The position numbers and the translations under genes are program-made. Below are positions 35,203-44,733 of a DNA stretch of 57,959 nt, piece by piece. Location: the NCBI GenBank assembly GCA_031629035.1, contig JAVLUG010000014.1:1-57959 (forward strand), in the 5' to 3' direction. The stretch is from MVYY01 sp012517575 (GTDB lineage: Bacteria; Bacteroidota; Bacteroidia; Bacteroidales; Paludibacteraceae). Each line of letters begins with the position of its first letter. Position 1 is the stretch's first letter. A model generated the notes under the pieces. It did no database searches. It saw only the letters and a list, made by a program, of their open reading frames with translations, and was not told where the DNA came from.

Positions 35203-37599
35203 ATGAATATTAAAAGTAAAATTCTTGTTCTTCTTTGTTTGAGTGCATTGTTCCTTTCATTCAAGACTCGTCCCATTCATGTGTTTATGGCCGGCGACAG
35301 CACCATGGCAAATAAACTGTTTTATAAAAGTGTAACCGATTCATTTACAGGCGAAGTTACTTATGAAAAGTTTTTAGAACGTGGATGGGGTCAATTGTTG
35401 CCGGAGTATTTTACCGATCATGTAATTATACGCAATTTTGCTCAAAATGGACGAAGTACACGAACTTTTATTTCAGAAGGTTGGTGGAATAAGCTGATTT
35501 CTGAAGTTCAAAAGGGCGATTATGTTGTCATTCAGTTTGGACACAACGATGGAGCAAAAAATAAACCCGATCGATATACTTCGCCCGAAGATTATCGAAC
35601 CAATTTAATTCGCTTTGTGGATGAAGTAAAAGCAAAAGGAGCAATTCCAATTATTTGTACGTCGGTAATGCGAAGAAAATTCGACGCCGAAGGAAAATTA
35701 GTCGATACTCACGGCGTTTATCCCGAAATTTGTCGCGAAGTAGCCCGACTGAAAAATGTATCGTTAATGGATATGCAAAAGCAAACAATCGAATGGCTTG
35801 AACAGCAAGGTCCTGTAAAGTCGAAACAGTATTTTCACAAAATACCTGCAGGTGTGAGCAAACTTTATCCGAAAGGACTTGACGACAATACACACTTTAA
35901 CGAAAAAGGAGCTCGCATTGTAGCCGGTTTTTTTGTTCAGGGTTTGAAAGAACAGCAAATCACGCCATTGGTAAAAGAATTGCTCGAAAATCAGCAACCG
36001 TATGTTTCACAAGTTTGGTCGCCCGACTTGGGGAATGGAAAATATAAAAATCCTGTTATTTATGCCGATTATTCTGATCCGGATGTCTGTAGAGTTGGAA
36101 ATGATTATTACATGGTTTCTTCGTCGTTTGCCAACACGCCAGGATTACCCATTCTGCATTCCAACGATTTGGTCAACTGGACAATTGTCGGACATGCGAT
36201 TCAAAATTTGACTCCTTCTGAAAGATATGATAAAATGGAGCATGGAAATGGTGTTTGGGCACCCAGTATTCGTTTTCACGACAATCAGTTTTATATTTAT
36301 TTTGGCGACCCGGACGAAGGAATTTACATGACAAAAGCTAAAAATATAAAAGGACCGTGGACACCTTTATGTTTAGTAAAGAAGGGAAAAGGTTTGATTG
36401 ACCCTTGTCCACTTTGGGATGAAGATGGACGAGCTTATGTGGTTCATGGTTTTGCCGGTAGCAGAGCCGGGATGAAAAGTGTGCTCGGAATTTTTGAAAT
36501 GACACCTGATGGAATTCAGGCACTTACCGAAAGCCGCCTGATTTTCGATGGTCATCCCAATAATCCAACGGTAGAAGGTCCGAAATTCTACAAAAGGAAC
36601 AATTATTATTATATTTTAGCTCCTGCCGGCGGAGTAAAACCCGGCTGGCAACTGGCTTTGCGTTCGAAGAATATTTATGGCCCTTACGAGTCTAAAATTG
36701 TCCTTTCACAAGGTAAAACCGAGATCAACGGACCGCATCAGGGAGCATGGATTGATACTCCGGACGGAAAAGAAAACTGGTTCATTCATTTTCAGGATAA
36801 ATATGCGTATGGCAGGGTCGTTTGGCTGGAACCGCTTCAATGGATTAACGACTGGCCAGTGATTGGAGAAGACAAAGATGGAGATGGTTGCGGCAATCCT
36901 GTGTTGACATGGGGAAAACCGAATGTTGGTAAAATTTATCCTACGGCAACACCTGTTGAAAGTGATGAATTCAATTCTTCTGTTCTTGGCTTGCAATGGC
37001 AGTGGCAGGCAAATAGCAATCCTTTATGCTATCGTCTCGACAGTGAAAGCGGAAATTTGCGTCTTTTTGCATGGCAACCTGATGAAAATGGAAAAAATTT
37101 ATGGGACGCACCTAATTTATTGTTACAAAAATTTCCAGCTCCAAATTTTAAAGCAACGACAAAACTGGCATTTTCTCCTTCCAAAATAGGAGAATCTGCA
37201 GGTTTGGTGGTGATGGGACAAGATTATGCCGCATTAACGATTGATAGTACCCAGAACGGTTTGTATATCAAACAAATAGTTTGTAAAGAAGCTTCAAAAG
37301 GAAGTAAAGAACTTGTAATGGATTCAGTTTTGCTGAAAAATAATTTACCAGTATATTTCAGAGTAGAAGTGAGAGAAACGCAGGAAAAGAATAGGGAAGA
37401 AATTCTTCAGCCGCAGGCAAATTGCCAGTTCAGTTATAGTTTGGACGGAAAGAAATATGTTACATTGGGAAAAACCTTCCTTGCCAAAGAAGGGCTTTGG
37501 ATTGGTGCAAAAGTCGGAATCTTTTGCAAACGTCCTCGGGTTTCGAATGATGCAGGTTATGTCGATGTAGATTGGTTTCGCGTTGAGCCTGCGAAATAA
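35203..37599 (+). CDS. SGNH esterase fused to GH43 glycosidase
   Basis: This secreted 798-residue protein has a signal peptide (about 1-22) and an SGNH/GDSL esterase domain (about 24-250) of the rhamnogalacturonan/xylan acetylesterase type: S33 in GDST, N115 in GHNDG, D228 and H231 in DDNTH. A GH43 five-bladed propeller follows (about 280-585) with catalytic base D292 in YSDPDVCRV, a second acid in IDPCPLWDEDG and the acid Glu in TVEGPKFY. The C-terminal part (about 590-798) is a beta-sandwich like the C-terminal domain of GH43 xylosidases. It probably deacetylates and cleaves arabinoxylan or xylo-oligosaccharides. It lies between the xylose operon and the PUL and is transcribed by itself. 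Confidence 0.88.
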   Translation: MNIKSKILVLLCLSALFLSFKTRPIHVFMAGDSTMANKLFYKSVTDSFTGEVTYEKFLERGWGQLLPEYFTDHVIIRNFAQNGRSTRTFISEGWWNKLISEVQKGDYVVIQFGHNDGAKNKPDRYTSPEDYRTNLIRFVDEVKAKGAIPIICTSVMRRKFDAEGKLVDTHGVYPEICREVARLKNVSLMDMQKQTIEWLEQQGPVKSKQYFHKIPAGVSKLYPKGLDDNTHFNEKGARIVAGFFVQGLKEQQITPLVKELLENQQPYVSQVWSPDLGNGKYKNPVIYADYSDPDVCRVGNDYYMVSSSFANTPGLPILHSNDLVNWTIVGHAIQNLTPSERYDKMEHGNGVWAPSIRFHDNQFYIYFGDPDEGIYMTKAKNIKGPWTPLCLVKKGKGLIDPCPLWDEDGRAYVVHGFAGSRAGMKSVLGIFEMTPDGIQALTESRLIFDGHPNNPTVEGPKFYKRNNYYYILAPAGGVKPGWQLALRSKNIYGPYESKIVLSQGKTEINGPHQGAWIDTPDGKENWFIHFQDKYAYGRVVWLEPLQWINDWPVIGEDKDGDGCGNPVLTWGKPNVGKIYPTATPVESDEFNSSVLGLQWQWQANSNPLCYRLDSESGNLRLFAWQPDENGKNLWDAPNLLLQKFPAPNFKATTKLAFSPSKIGESAGLVVMGQDYAALTIDSTQNGLYIKQIVCKEASKGSKELVMDSVLLKNNLPVYFRVEVRETQEKNREEILQPQANCQFSYSLDGKKYVTLGKTFLAKEGLWIGAKVGIFCKRPRVSNDAGYVDVDWFRVEPAK

Positions 37600-37889
37600 A
37601 GAGTTTTTGTTCTTATAATAGAGAGCAATATTGAAGCTTTAAGAAAATGTTTTTTTATTACCATTATTATGTCATTAACAGATATTCGTGTTGTTCTAAA
37701 AATTTTCTCTATTAAATAGAAAATATTTCGATTTCCCGCAATTTCTTAGAAACAACACCAACATTCCATTTTTTTGTTTTCTACAAATGATTTTTCCCTT
37801 TGAATGATTTTTTGTTAACAATTTATTTGCTTCTGTTTTTAAGTTTTTTTCATACTTTTGAGGTGTTTTTCCAATTATAAATCTATACC
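37600..37889. other. Intergenic region upstream of the ECF sigma factor
   Basis: This 290-base AT-rich stretch contains no supported gene. The last part has a perfect -7 element TACTTTTG (37853-37860); the nearest TTTG (37826-37829) is 23 bases away, slightly beyond the usual spacing. Confidence 0.45.
37826..37860 (+). promoter_or_regulatory. Possible promoter of the ECF sigma/anti-sigma pair
   Basis: TTTG (37826-37829) and TACTTTTG (37853-37860) resemble the Bacteroidota promoter with a 23-base spacer, ending 30 bases before the GTG start. Confidence 0.45.
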
Positions 37890-38453
37890 GTGCAAAACCA
37901 ATCTAAAAATCACATCGATTTTGAAGAAATTTATATTTCTTTTTATCCCCGTTTGAAGCGTTTTGCGCAGGAATATGTAGTAAATGAGGCGGATGCAGAA
38001 AATATTGTGCAGGATATTTTTCTTTCTTTATGGGAAAAACGTGAATTCATTTCTGCTGAACTCAATTTAACTTCTTTTCTTTTTACTACCTTAAAAAATA
38101 AATGCATTGATTTTTTGCGACATCGCATTGTAGTGCAAAATGCAGCAAATAAAATTCAGCAGGAGTTTGAATGGACAATGCAGTTAAAACTTCAATCGTT
38201 AGAAGAGTTTGATGAACAAATTTTTACAAAAAATGATATTGAATCGCTTATTCAAAATGCCATCCAATCCTTACCCGAAAAGTGCCGACAAATATTCATT
38301 ATGAATAAAATTGAAGGGAAAAAGCAAAAAATCATAGCCCAAGAACTTCAGATTTCCGTTAATACGGTAGAAAACCAAATGACCATTGCCTATCGAAAGT
38401 TAAAGCAGATTTTGAAAGATTACCTGCCTTTGTTTATTTTTTTATTCATCTGA
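37890..38453 (+). CDS. ECF-type RNA polymerase sigma factor
   Basis: The 187-residue protein begins at a GTG (no ATG is available upstream of the conserved core). It has region 2 (YPRLKRFAQEYVVNEADAENIVQDIFLSLWEKR) and region 4 (LPEKCRQIFIMNKIEGKKQKIIAQELQISVNTVENQM) of ECF sigma factors. Followed by a FecR-type anti-sigma gene and an STN-containing SusC, it should drive the PUL when the transporter senses its glycan. The hydrophobic C-terminus (LPLFIFLFI) is common in this family. Confidence 0.93.
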   Translation: MQNQSKNHIDFEEIYISFYPRLKRFAQEYVVNEADAENIVQDIFLSLWEKREFISAELNLTSFLFTTLKNKCIDFLRHRIVVQNAANKIQQEFEWTMQLKLQSLEEFDEQIFTKNDIESLIQNAIQSLPEKCRQIFIMNKIEGKKQKIIAQELQISVNTVENQMTIAYRKLKQILKDYLPLFIFLFI

Positions 38454-38519
38454 TTTTTTCCCAAATTTTATTTAGTGGATTTTTTTTTTGAAACGTATAA
38501 CTATTATAATGCACAAATA

Positions 38520-39479
38520 ATGGATAATAGAATTATTAAATTTTTTTCAGGTGAACTCAACGACTCAGAGCGAGCAGAATTGCTGAAAGATATTAACGAA
38601 AACGAATTGTTGAAGCAGGAATTTATCCGTATGCAAAATCTTTTCTCCTTAACGCATCTTGCCAAACATAAAGGAGATGAGGAAATAGCCAGTTCAAGTT
38701 TCAGGCAATTTATGGGAGAAATAAGAGCCAAAAGTCGAAAAAAATTTATCCGCAATTTCGCAAAGGTAGCAGCAGTGGCTTTAACAGTGGTGGCTTCAAC
38801 TGTTTTTATTACGCTAAACTTTGCAAAAAACGATGCGGGCATTACCAATACTCTTTATGTACCTGCCGGGCAAAGAGCACAGCTGACACTCCAGGATGGA
38901 ACGGTGGTATGGCTGAATGCACAATCGAAGTTAACCTATCCGGCTCGTTTTTCGGGAAAGGAGCGAAAAGTTTCACTGGAAGGAGAAGCATTTTTTGAGG
39001 TAGCAAAAAACAAGCGGAACCCTTTTATTGTAGAAACCCAACACATCAAGCTAAAAGTTCTTGGGACCCAATTCAATGTTTATAACTATCCGAAATCGGA
39101 TATTTCGCAGGTTGCATTGATAGAAGGTTCTGTGAAAATTTGCAGCGACAAGCTGAACGTAATATTAAAACCTAATGAAGAATTTACTTTAAAGGATGGT
39201 AAAGCTACAGTATCGGAGATTAGCAATGCCAATCACTTTCTTTGGAAAGATGGTATTTATTGCTTCGAAAATGAAAAATTGCTTGATATTATAGACAAAT
39301 TGCAACTTTATTACGATGTTACTATTAAGGTGAAAGACCCTGAAATTTTCAATGTTCCATATACCGGTAAATTCCGTCAGCGTGATGGAATAGATGAAAT
39401 ACTTCGTATTATAAGAAAAATCCACCATTTCAACATTAAGAAAGATGTGGAAAACAATATAATTACTTTGTCAAAATAA
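38520..39479 (+). CDS. FecR-type anti-sigma factor
   Basis: I choose the ATG at 38520 (MDNRIIKFFSGELND); an upstream in-frame GTG gives an unconvincing extension. The 319-residue protein has a cytosolic sigma-binding N-terminus (1-75), a membrane helix (about 80-100), a periplasmic FecR domain (about 115-205, VPAGQRAQLTLQDGTVVWLNAQS) and a C-terminal DUF4974-like domain (about 250-317). It should hold the sigma factor inactive until the STN domain of SusC contacts it. Confidence 0.93.
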   Translation: MDNRIIKFFSGELNDSERAELLKDINENELLKQEFIRMQNLFSLTHLAKHKGDEEIASSSFRQFMGEIRAKSRKKFIRNFAKVAAVALTVVASTVFITLNFAKNDAGITNTLYVPAGQRAQLTLQDGTVVWLNAQSKLTYPARFSGKERKVSLEGEAFFEVAKNKRNPFIVETQHIKLKVLGTQFNVYNYPKSDISQVALIEGSVKICSDKLNVILKPNEEFTLKDGKATVSEISNANHFLWKDGIYCFENEKLLDIIDKLQLYYDVTIKVKDPEIFNVPYTGKFRQRDGIDEILRIIRKIHHFNIKKDVENNIITLSK

Positions 39480-39525
39480 ATTATTAACTTTTTAATCACG
39501 TCATGCCTATGGAAAGAAAAATATC

Positions 39526-39594
39526 ATGAAAACACAAAAAAGGCGACAAGTGCCCCAACACTCATCGCCTCCAAAGCAAATACCCAAGGACTAA
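39526..39594 (+). promoter_or_regulatory. Structured leader of the SusC gene with short open frame
   Basis: The region ahead of SusC contains a stem-loop at 39541-39570: AGGCGA pairs with TCGCCT, then a symmetric CA/CA internal loop, then AGTG with CACT and the loop CCCCAA. The same stretch can be read as a 22-residue frame (39526-39594) rich in Pro, Gln and Lys. The structure is more convincing than the peptide. It may be a conserved leader RNA of sigma/anti-sigma-controlled SusC genes. Confidence 0.5.
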
Positions 39595-39627
39595 ATTTTT
39601 TAGTATTCACTTTAATATCACAAAGAT

Positions 39628-42600
39628 ATGGAAATTAATTTTCTATTAGAACAATATTTAATAAAAAAAGAAACTTTTAAAGATATATTCAGGGTCATGA
39701 GAATCTGTTTTATTCTTTTATTTGTTTTTTCTTTTCAGTTGATGGCTTTTAATTCAAAAGCTCAAGATGCCGTTATTGAATTAAAATCTAATTCAATGAC
39801 TTTAGGCCAACTGATAAACGAAATTGAAAAGCAAACCGATTATTTGGTAGTCTACAGCAACCGTGAAATTGATGCCAACCAAAAAGTAAATTTGCCAACC
39901 AGGTCAGACAAGGTGTCATCCTATCTTAATAAGGCTTTTGCCGGAACAGACATCAGTTATGATTTTGAAAACAACTACATTGTACTGTTGAAAAAAAGCA
40001 ACCACAATGCCGAAGATGTTGCCAATATGATTCGTTCTTCGCAGCAAAACAGCCGAGTCATTACCGGTAAAGTTACCGATACATCTGGCCTTCCACTTCC
40101 GGGAGTAACTGTGATAGTAAAAGGAAAATCGCAGGGCACAGTAACGGATGTAAATGGAAACTTCAGACTTGAAAATGTTTCACAGGGAGATGTCCTGGTC
40201 TTTTCGTTTGTTGGAATGAAAAATCAGGAAGTTACTTTAGGTAATCAGGCTCAGATAAACGTAGTTTTAGAATCTCAACTTACCGATTTGGAGGAAGTTG
40301 TGGTTGTAGGTTATGGCGTTCAAAAGAAAAAGCTTGTAACAGGAGCTACTGTTCAGGTTAGCAGTGAGGATATACAGAGTAGAAATTCTACAAATGTATT
40401 GCAGGCGCTTCAAGGGCAGACAGCCGGAGTTCAAATCACTTCAACTTCCGGACAACCGGGAGAAGGATTAAAAGTTACTGTCAGAGGATTGGGTACGATA
40501 GGTAATTCAGGACCGCTATATGTGGTAGATGGAGTTCAAACAGGCGATATTTCTTATCTCAACAATGCAGATATAGAAAGTGTAGATATTTTGAAAGATG
40601 CCGCATCTGCAGCTATTTATGGGTCACAAGCTGCAAATGGCGTAGTATTGATAACTACTAAAACTGGTTCCAAAGGGACTCCCCATATTTCTTTTAATGC
40701 TTATTGTGGTGTACAGAATGTGGCTCGAAAGGTGGATATGCTAAATGCAAAAGAATATGCCGTCATCATGAATGAAGCAGCTATTAATAATGGAAAGGTG
40801 CCTTATTTCACTATGGATGAAATTAATCAGATGGGTAATGGTACTGATTGGATTGATGAGATGCTTTATGATAATGCAATAACTCAGAATTATTCATTGG
40901 GAATTGCAGGAGGTACCGAAAAATCGGTTTATTCCATGTCATTGGGATATACAGGACAGGAAGGTATTGTAGGTGGTCCCGATTATTCGAATTACAATCG
41001 ATACACTTTCCGTATTAATTCAGATCACAACTTATACAACAACATTATCAAGGTGGGGGAAAATTTAACTTTCAGTTATGTTGAAAAGAATGGAATCAGT
41101 GTTGGAAATCAATATAACAATACACTGAGAGGCGCTTTCAATACCAGCCCATTCTTACCAATGTATGATGATAATGGCAATTTTTTGAATAACAGTCGTA
41201 ATGCTGGGGTCATGTATCAGGGTAAAGAATGGGTTCCGTGGTACGATGGAGAGTCTAATCCCTATGCTTCGATGGTTTACAACAACCAGAACAGAAATAA
41301 TAATCAGAAAATTTTTGGTAATGTTTACCTTCAAGTAAATCCAGTAAAAGGACTTTCATATAAAAGCACATTGGGTGTTGATTTTTATACTGGTGAAGGA
41401 AGAGCTTTTTTCCCGGCTTATGTGCTTTCAATGTATGCTCAGCGTTCCAATGACGAGGCCAGCCAGAGTTTAAGTAAAGGTCTCGCCCTGACGTGGGACA
41501 ATGTGGTAACCTATAACTTTATTGTCAATAGCCATGATATAACTTTAATGGGTGGAACTTCGGCATACAAAAATCAGGGCACCAGCATGTATATACGAAA
41601 CGCCAAATTACTCATTGCAGATTTGGAACACGCTTATATTGACAACACCCAAAATACGGATTTTTCACTACTTGATATAAATGGAGCGCCGTTTGATGAA
41701 TCTATGCTGTTATCTTATTTTGGAAGAGTTAATTATAATTATGAAGGAAAATATCTTTTAAATGCAACTTTTCGTGCTGATGGTTCATCACGTTTTGCAA
41801 AAAATAACCGTTGGGGTTATTTTCCATCCATATCGGCCGGCTGGGTTATGAGTAACGAATCTTTTATGAGCAATACTCAAAATTGGCTCGATTTTCTGAA
41901 ACTTCGTGCAAGTTGGGGACAGGTTGGTAACCAAAGTATAGATGCTTGGCAATATCTTGCTCCCATTCAAACTTCCAATGTCAATTATTATTTTAAATCA
42001 GAAGATTTTGATGCTTCTGGAAATACTCCCGGCGCTTATCCAAGCAGATTGGCAAATGAAAATCTTAAATGGGAAACCTCTGAGCAATTGAATTTAGGCT
42101 TTGATGCACGATTCATAAAAGGGAAATTTGGTTTAAATTTCGACTGGTATAAAAAAACCACCAAAGACTGGTTGCTCGAAGCGCCTATATTGGCAACAGC
42201 TGGTGCCGATGCACCCTATATCAATGGAGGTAATGTTGAAAACAAAGGTGTAGAAGTTAATCTGAATTGGAACGATAATTTCGGTGGATTTAAATATTTT
42301 GTAAACGCAAACGTATCTTACAACAAAAATAAAGTAACAGAAGTTCCTACTAGTGATGGAATAGTTCACGGACTAACCAACATGCTGTATGATAATTCGG
42401 TAGAATTTTATCATCGAGCCGAAACCGGCTATCCAATTGGATACTTTTACGGATATAAAACCGATGGGATCTTCCAAAATGAAGCGGAAGTATTAAGTTA
42501 TACAAATGCAGGAAAAGTGGTTCAACCTACTGCAAAACCAGGAGATTTGAGATATGTGGATTTAAACAAGGATGGCACCATTAACGAAGCTGACAAGACG

Positions 42601-43098
42601 ATGATAGGCGATCCGAATCCCGACTTTATTTTTGGTTTTTCCGCAGGTTTCGATTATCATAATTTTGATTTCTCCATTGCTACCAATGGTGTAACAGGTA
42701 ATCAGATTTTTCAGTCTTATCGAAATCATACAAACGCATATGCCAATTATACCAGTGAAATTTTGGGCCGTTGGCATGGAGAAGGGACATCGAATACCAT
42801 TCCGCGAGTAACTGAAACAAATATCAATTATTTACCTTCCGATATTTTTATTAAAAGTGGAGATTTTCTGAGAATAAGTAATATCACATTGGGTTACAAT
42901 TTTGCTCCAGTAATCAATAAACCGTTTGTGAGCCAGCTTCGTTTGTATACATCGGTTCAGAATGCTTTTACTTTTACCAAGTACAATGGGATGGATCCAG
43001 AAATTGGTTATGGAGTTGAGAACGGGTCATCAGGTGTAGATCTTGGATATTATCCGAGACCCAGAGTAGTGTTGATTGGTGTTGATATTAAATTTTAA
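39628..43098 (+). CDS. SusC-like TonB-dependent transporter with STN domain
   Basis: This 1156-residue outer membrane transporter imports oligosaccharides with TonB energy. A short cytoplasmic extension (1-23) precedes the signal peptide (24-46, ending NSKAQ). Then come the STN signalling domain (about 48-118, MTLGQLINEIEKQTDYLVVYS), a carboxypeptidase-regulatory-like domain (about 141-215), the plug (about 230-335, VVVVGYGVQKKKLVTGAT and DILKDAASAAIYGSQAANGVVLITTK) and the beta barrel. The STN domain matches the FecR/ECF pair just upstream: substrate transport should release the sigma factor. An internal ATG at 39697 could also start the signal peptide. Confidence 0.95.
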   Translation: MEINFLLEQYLIKKETFKDIFRVMRICFILLFVFSFQLMAFNSKAQDAVIELKSNSMTLGQLINEIEKQTDYLVVYSNREIDANQKVNLPTRSDKVSSYLNKAFAGTDISYDFENNYIVLLKKSNHNAEDVANMIRSSQQNSRVITGKVTDTSGLPLPGVTVIVKGKSQGTVTDVNGNFRLENVSQGDVLVFSFVGMKNQEVTLGNQAQINVVLESQLTDLEEVVVVGYGVQKKKLVTGATVQVSSEDIQSRNSTNVLQALQGQTAGVQITSTSGQPGEGLKVTVRGLGTIGNSGPLYVVDGVQTGDISYLNNADIESVDILKDAASAAIYGSQAANGVVLITTKTGSKGTPHISFNAYCGVQNVARKVDMLNAKEYAVIMNEAAINNGKVPYFTMDEINQMGNGTDWIDEMLYDNAITQNYSLGIAGGTEKSVYSMSLGYTGQEGIVGGPDYSNYNRYTFRINSDHNLYNNIIKVGENLTFSYVEKNGISVGNQYNNTLRGAFNTSPFLPMYDDNGNFLNNSRNAGVMYQGKEWVPWYDGESNPYASMVYNNQNRNNNQKIFGNVYLQVNPVKGLSYKSTLGVDFYTGEGRAFFPAYVLSMYAQRSNDEASQSLSKGLALTWDNVVTYNFIVNSHDITLMGGTSAYKNQGTSMYIRNAKLLIADLEHAYIDNTQNTDFSLLDINGAPFDESMLLSYFGRVNYNYEGKYLLNATFRADGSSRFAKNNRWGYFPSISAGWVMSNESFMSNTQNWLDFLKLRASWGQVGNQSIDAWQYLAPIQTSNVNYYFKSEDFDASGNTPGAYPSRLANENLKWETSEQLNLGFDARFIKGKFGLNFDWYKKTTKDWLLEAPILATAGADAPYINGGNVENKGVEVNLNWNDNFGGFKYFVNANVSYNKNKVTEVPTSDGIVHGLTNMLYDNSVEFYHRAETGYPIGYFYGYKTDGIFQNEAEVLSYTNAGKVVQPTAKPGDLRYVDLNKDGTINEADKTMIGDPNPDFIFGFSAGFDYHNFDFSIATNGVTGNQIFQSYRNHTNAYANYTSEILGRWHGEGTSNTIPRVTETNINYLPSDIFIKSGDFLRISNITLGYNFAPVINKPFVSQLRLYTSVQNAFTFTKYNGMDPEIGYGVENGSSGVDLGYYPRPRVVLIGVDIKF

Positions 43099-43110
43099 TT
43101 TTGAATTATT

Positions 43111-44724
43111 ATGAAAACACTTAAAAATTATATATTTATTTTGGCATGCTCAATGTTTATGGGTGCTTGTTCAAGTAGTTTTTTGGATAGTGAACCAATA
43201 ACCGAACTTACGGATGCCAACTTTTATAAAACCACAGAAGATGCAGAAATGGCTATTGTAGGATGTTACGATGGTTTACAACTTATCTATGCAGAGGGTG
43301 TTGCTTTTCCTGTTGCTTCTGAAGTTCTTTCCGACAATACTTTTGGTGGAACAGGCAATACGGATGGATTGGGTTATCAACAAATTGACGAATTTGATTT
43401 GTCAAGATCACCGTCAGACTTAAATCAATTCGAACCCAATTGGAAGAATTATTATAAGGCTCTTTATCGGGTGAATATGTTGCTTTTGAAGTTAGATCAA
43501 ATTGATTGGAAAGGAGATGTTGCATATAGGAATTCTATTGAAGCTCAAGCTCGTTTTCTGAGAGCCTATTTCTATTTTGACATGGTTCGGTTGTGGGAAA
43601 GAGTACCGTTAATTATCGTTCCAACAAAAGATAATGTGCCTCAAGCGGAACCGGACGATATTTATGCTCAAATTACTGACGATCTTCTGTTTGCTGCAGA
43701 GAATGGCGATGAAGAAGTTTCACCTGGTAGAGTTAATAAATGGGCTGCCAAGTCTTTGTTGGCTAGGGTTTATTTGTTTTATACAGGTTATTACAACAAG
43801 ACAGATTTAGTGGGAAAAGTTTCCAAAACTCAGGCATTACAAGGTCTGGAAGATGTGATATCGAGCCAAAAATATGGATTGGTAGGAACAAGTAATGATG
43901 GAAAAGAATTCAAGGATCTTTGGCCTGCTGCTTCTTCTAAGGCCAACAGCGCTGGAGATGGACTTGAAACAACTTATGTGGGTAAAGACAATAAGGAAAC
44001 AATTTTTGCCATCAAATACAATATTACTTCCGATTACAATGGTAATACTGATGGTAATCACTGGCTGGTAATGTTAGGGTTAAGAGAACAATCTTTCTGT
44101 CCTTATGGGAAGGGCTGGGGAGCTTGTACGGTTAATCCGAAACTGTATAATGCTTTTGAAAACGGAGATAAGCGGAAAACTGCATCTATTATTGCCATAC
44201 AGGAGGAAGGATTGAATTTTAAAAATTCCGGTCAGAGAGAATATACCGGATACAGTATTAAGAAGTACACTCCATTGTCTCTTCCGGATGGTCGTGATGT
44301 TGCTGAAGCAAATAATGCCGTTAATTTTATGATAGGACAATTTCAGGATTATGTAGTAATTCGTTATGCCGATGTGCTTTTAATGGCTGCAGAATTAGGC
44401 AGTGCTAATGCTCAAACATATTTTGATTTGGTTAGGCAAAGAGCTGGTTTGACTTCAAAAACGGTAAACCAAGACAATATTATGGCAGAACGTCGTTTTG
44501 AATTTGCTTTTGAAGGGATTAGGTACTGGGATTTGCTGAGACAGGGGTTAACTGTAGCTGCCAGCACCATTGCAGAGTCAACCACAGTGTTGAATGGCGG
44601 TGTACAGGCTACTAAAACTATCACTCAGCAAAATATTACCAAAACACGTGGTTTCCAAATGATTCCATATAATCAAATTACACTTTCTGCAGGTGTTTTA
44701 ACGCAAAATGAAGGTTGGAAATAG
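43111..44724 (+). CDS. SusD-like surface glycan-binding lipoprotein
   Basis: The 537-residue lipoprotein has a type II signal with lipid cysteine C20 (FMGACSSSFLDSEP) and the SusD/RagB fold (for example SIEAQARFLRAYFYFDMVRLWERVPLI and a C-terminal MAERRFEFAFEGIRYWDLLRQG). It caps the SusC barrel and delivers oligosaccharides. It starts 12 bases after SusC. Ligand residues cannot be assigned from reading alone. Confidence 0.94.
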   Translation: MKTLKNYIFILACSMFMGACSSSFLDSEPITELTDANFYKTTEDAEMAIVGCYDGLQLIYAEGVAFPVASEVLSDNTFGGTGNTDGLGYQQIDEFDLSRSPSDLNQFEPNWKNYYKALYRVNMLLLKLDQIDWKGDVAYRNSIEAQARFLRAYFYFDMVRLWERVPLIIVPTKDNVPQAEPDDIYAQITDDLLFAAENGDEEVSPGRVNKWAAKSLLARVYLFYTGYYNKTDLVGKVSKTQALQGLEDVISSQKYGLVGTSNDGKEFKDLWPAASSKANSAGDGLETTYVGKDNKETIFAIKYNITSDYNGNTDGNHWLVMLGLREQSFCPYGKGWGACTVNPKLYNAFENGDKRKTASIIAIQEEGLNFKNSGQREYTGYSIKKYTPLSLPDGRDVAEANNAVNFMIGQFQDYVVIRYADVLLMAAELGSANAQTYFDLVRQRAGLTSKTVNQDNIMAERRFEFAFEGIRYWDLLRQGLTVAASTIAESTTVLNGGVQATKTITQQNITKTRGFQMIPYNQITLSAGVLTQNEGWK

Positions 44725-44733
44725 TTAAAAAGA

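Noticed and set aside
39526..39594. 22-residue peptide in the SusC leader as a real gene
   Set aside because: The composition is unlike a coding sequence and the stem-loop explains the region better; kept only as part of the leader.
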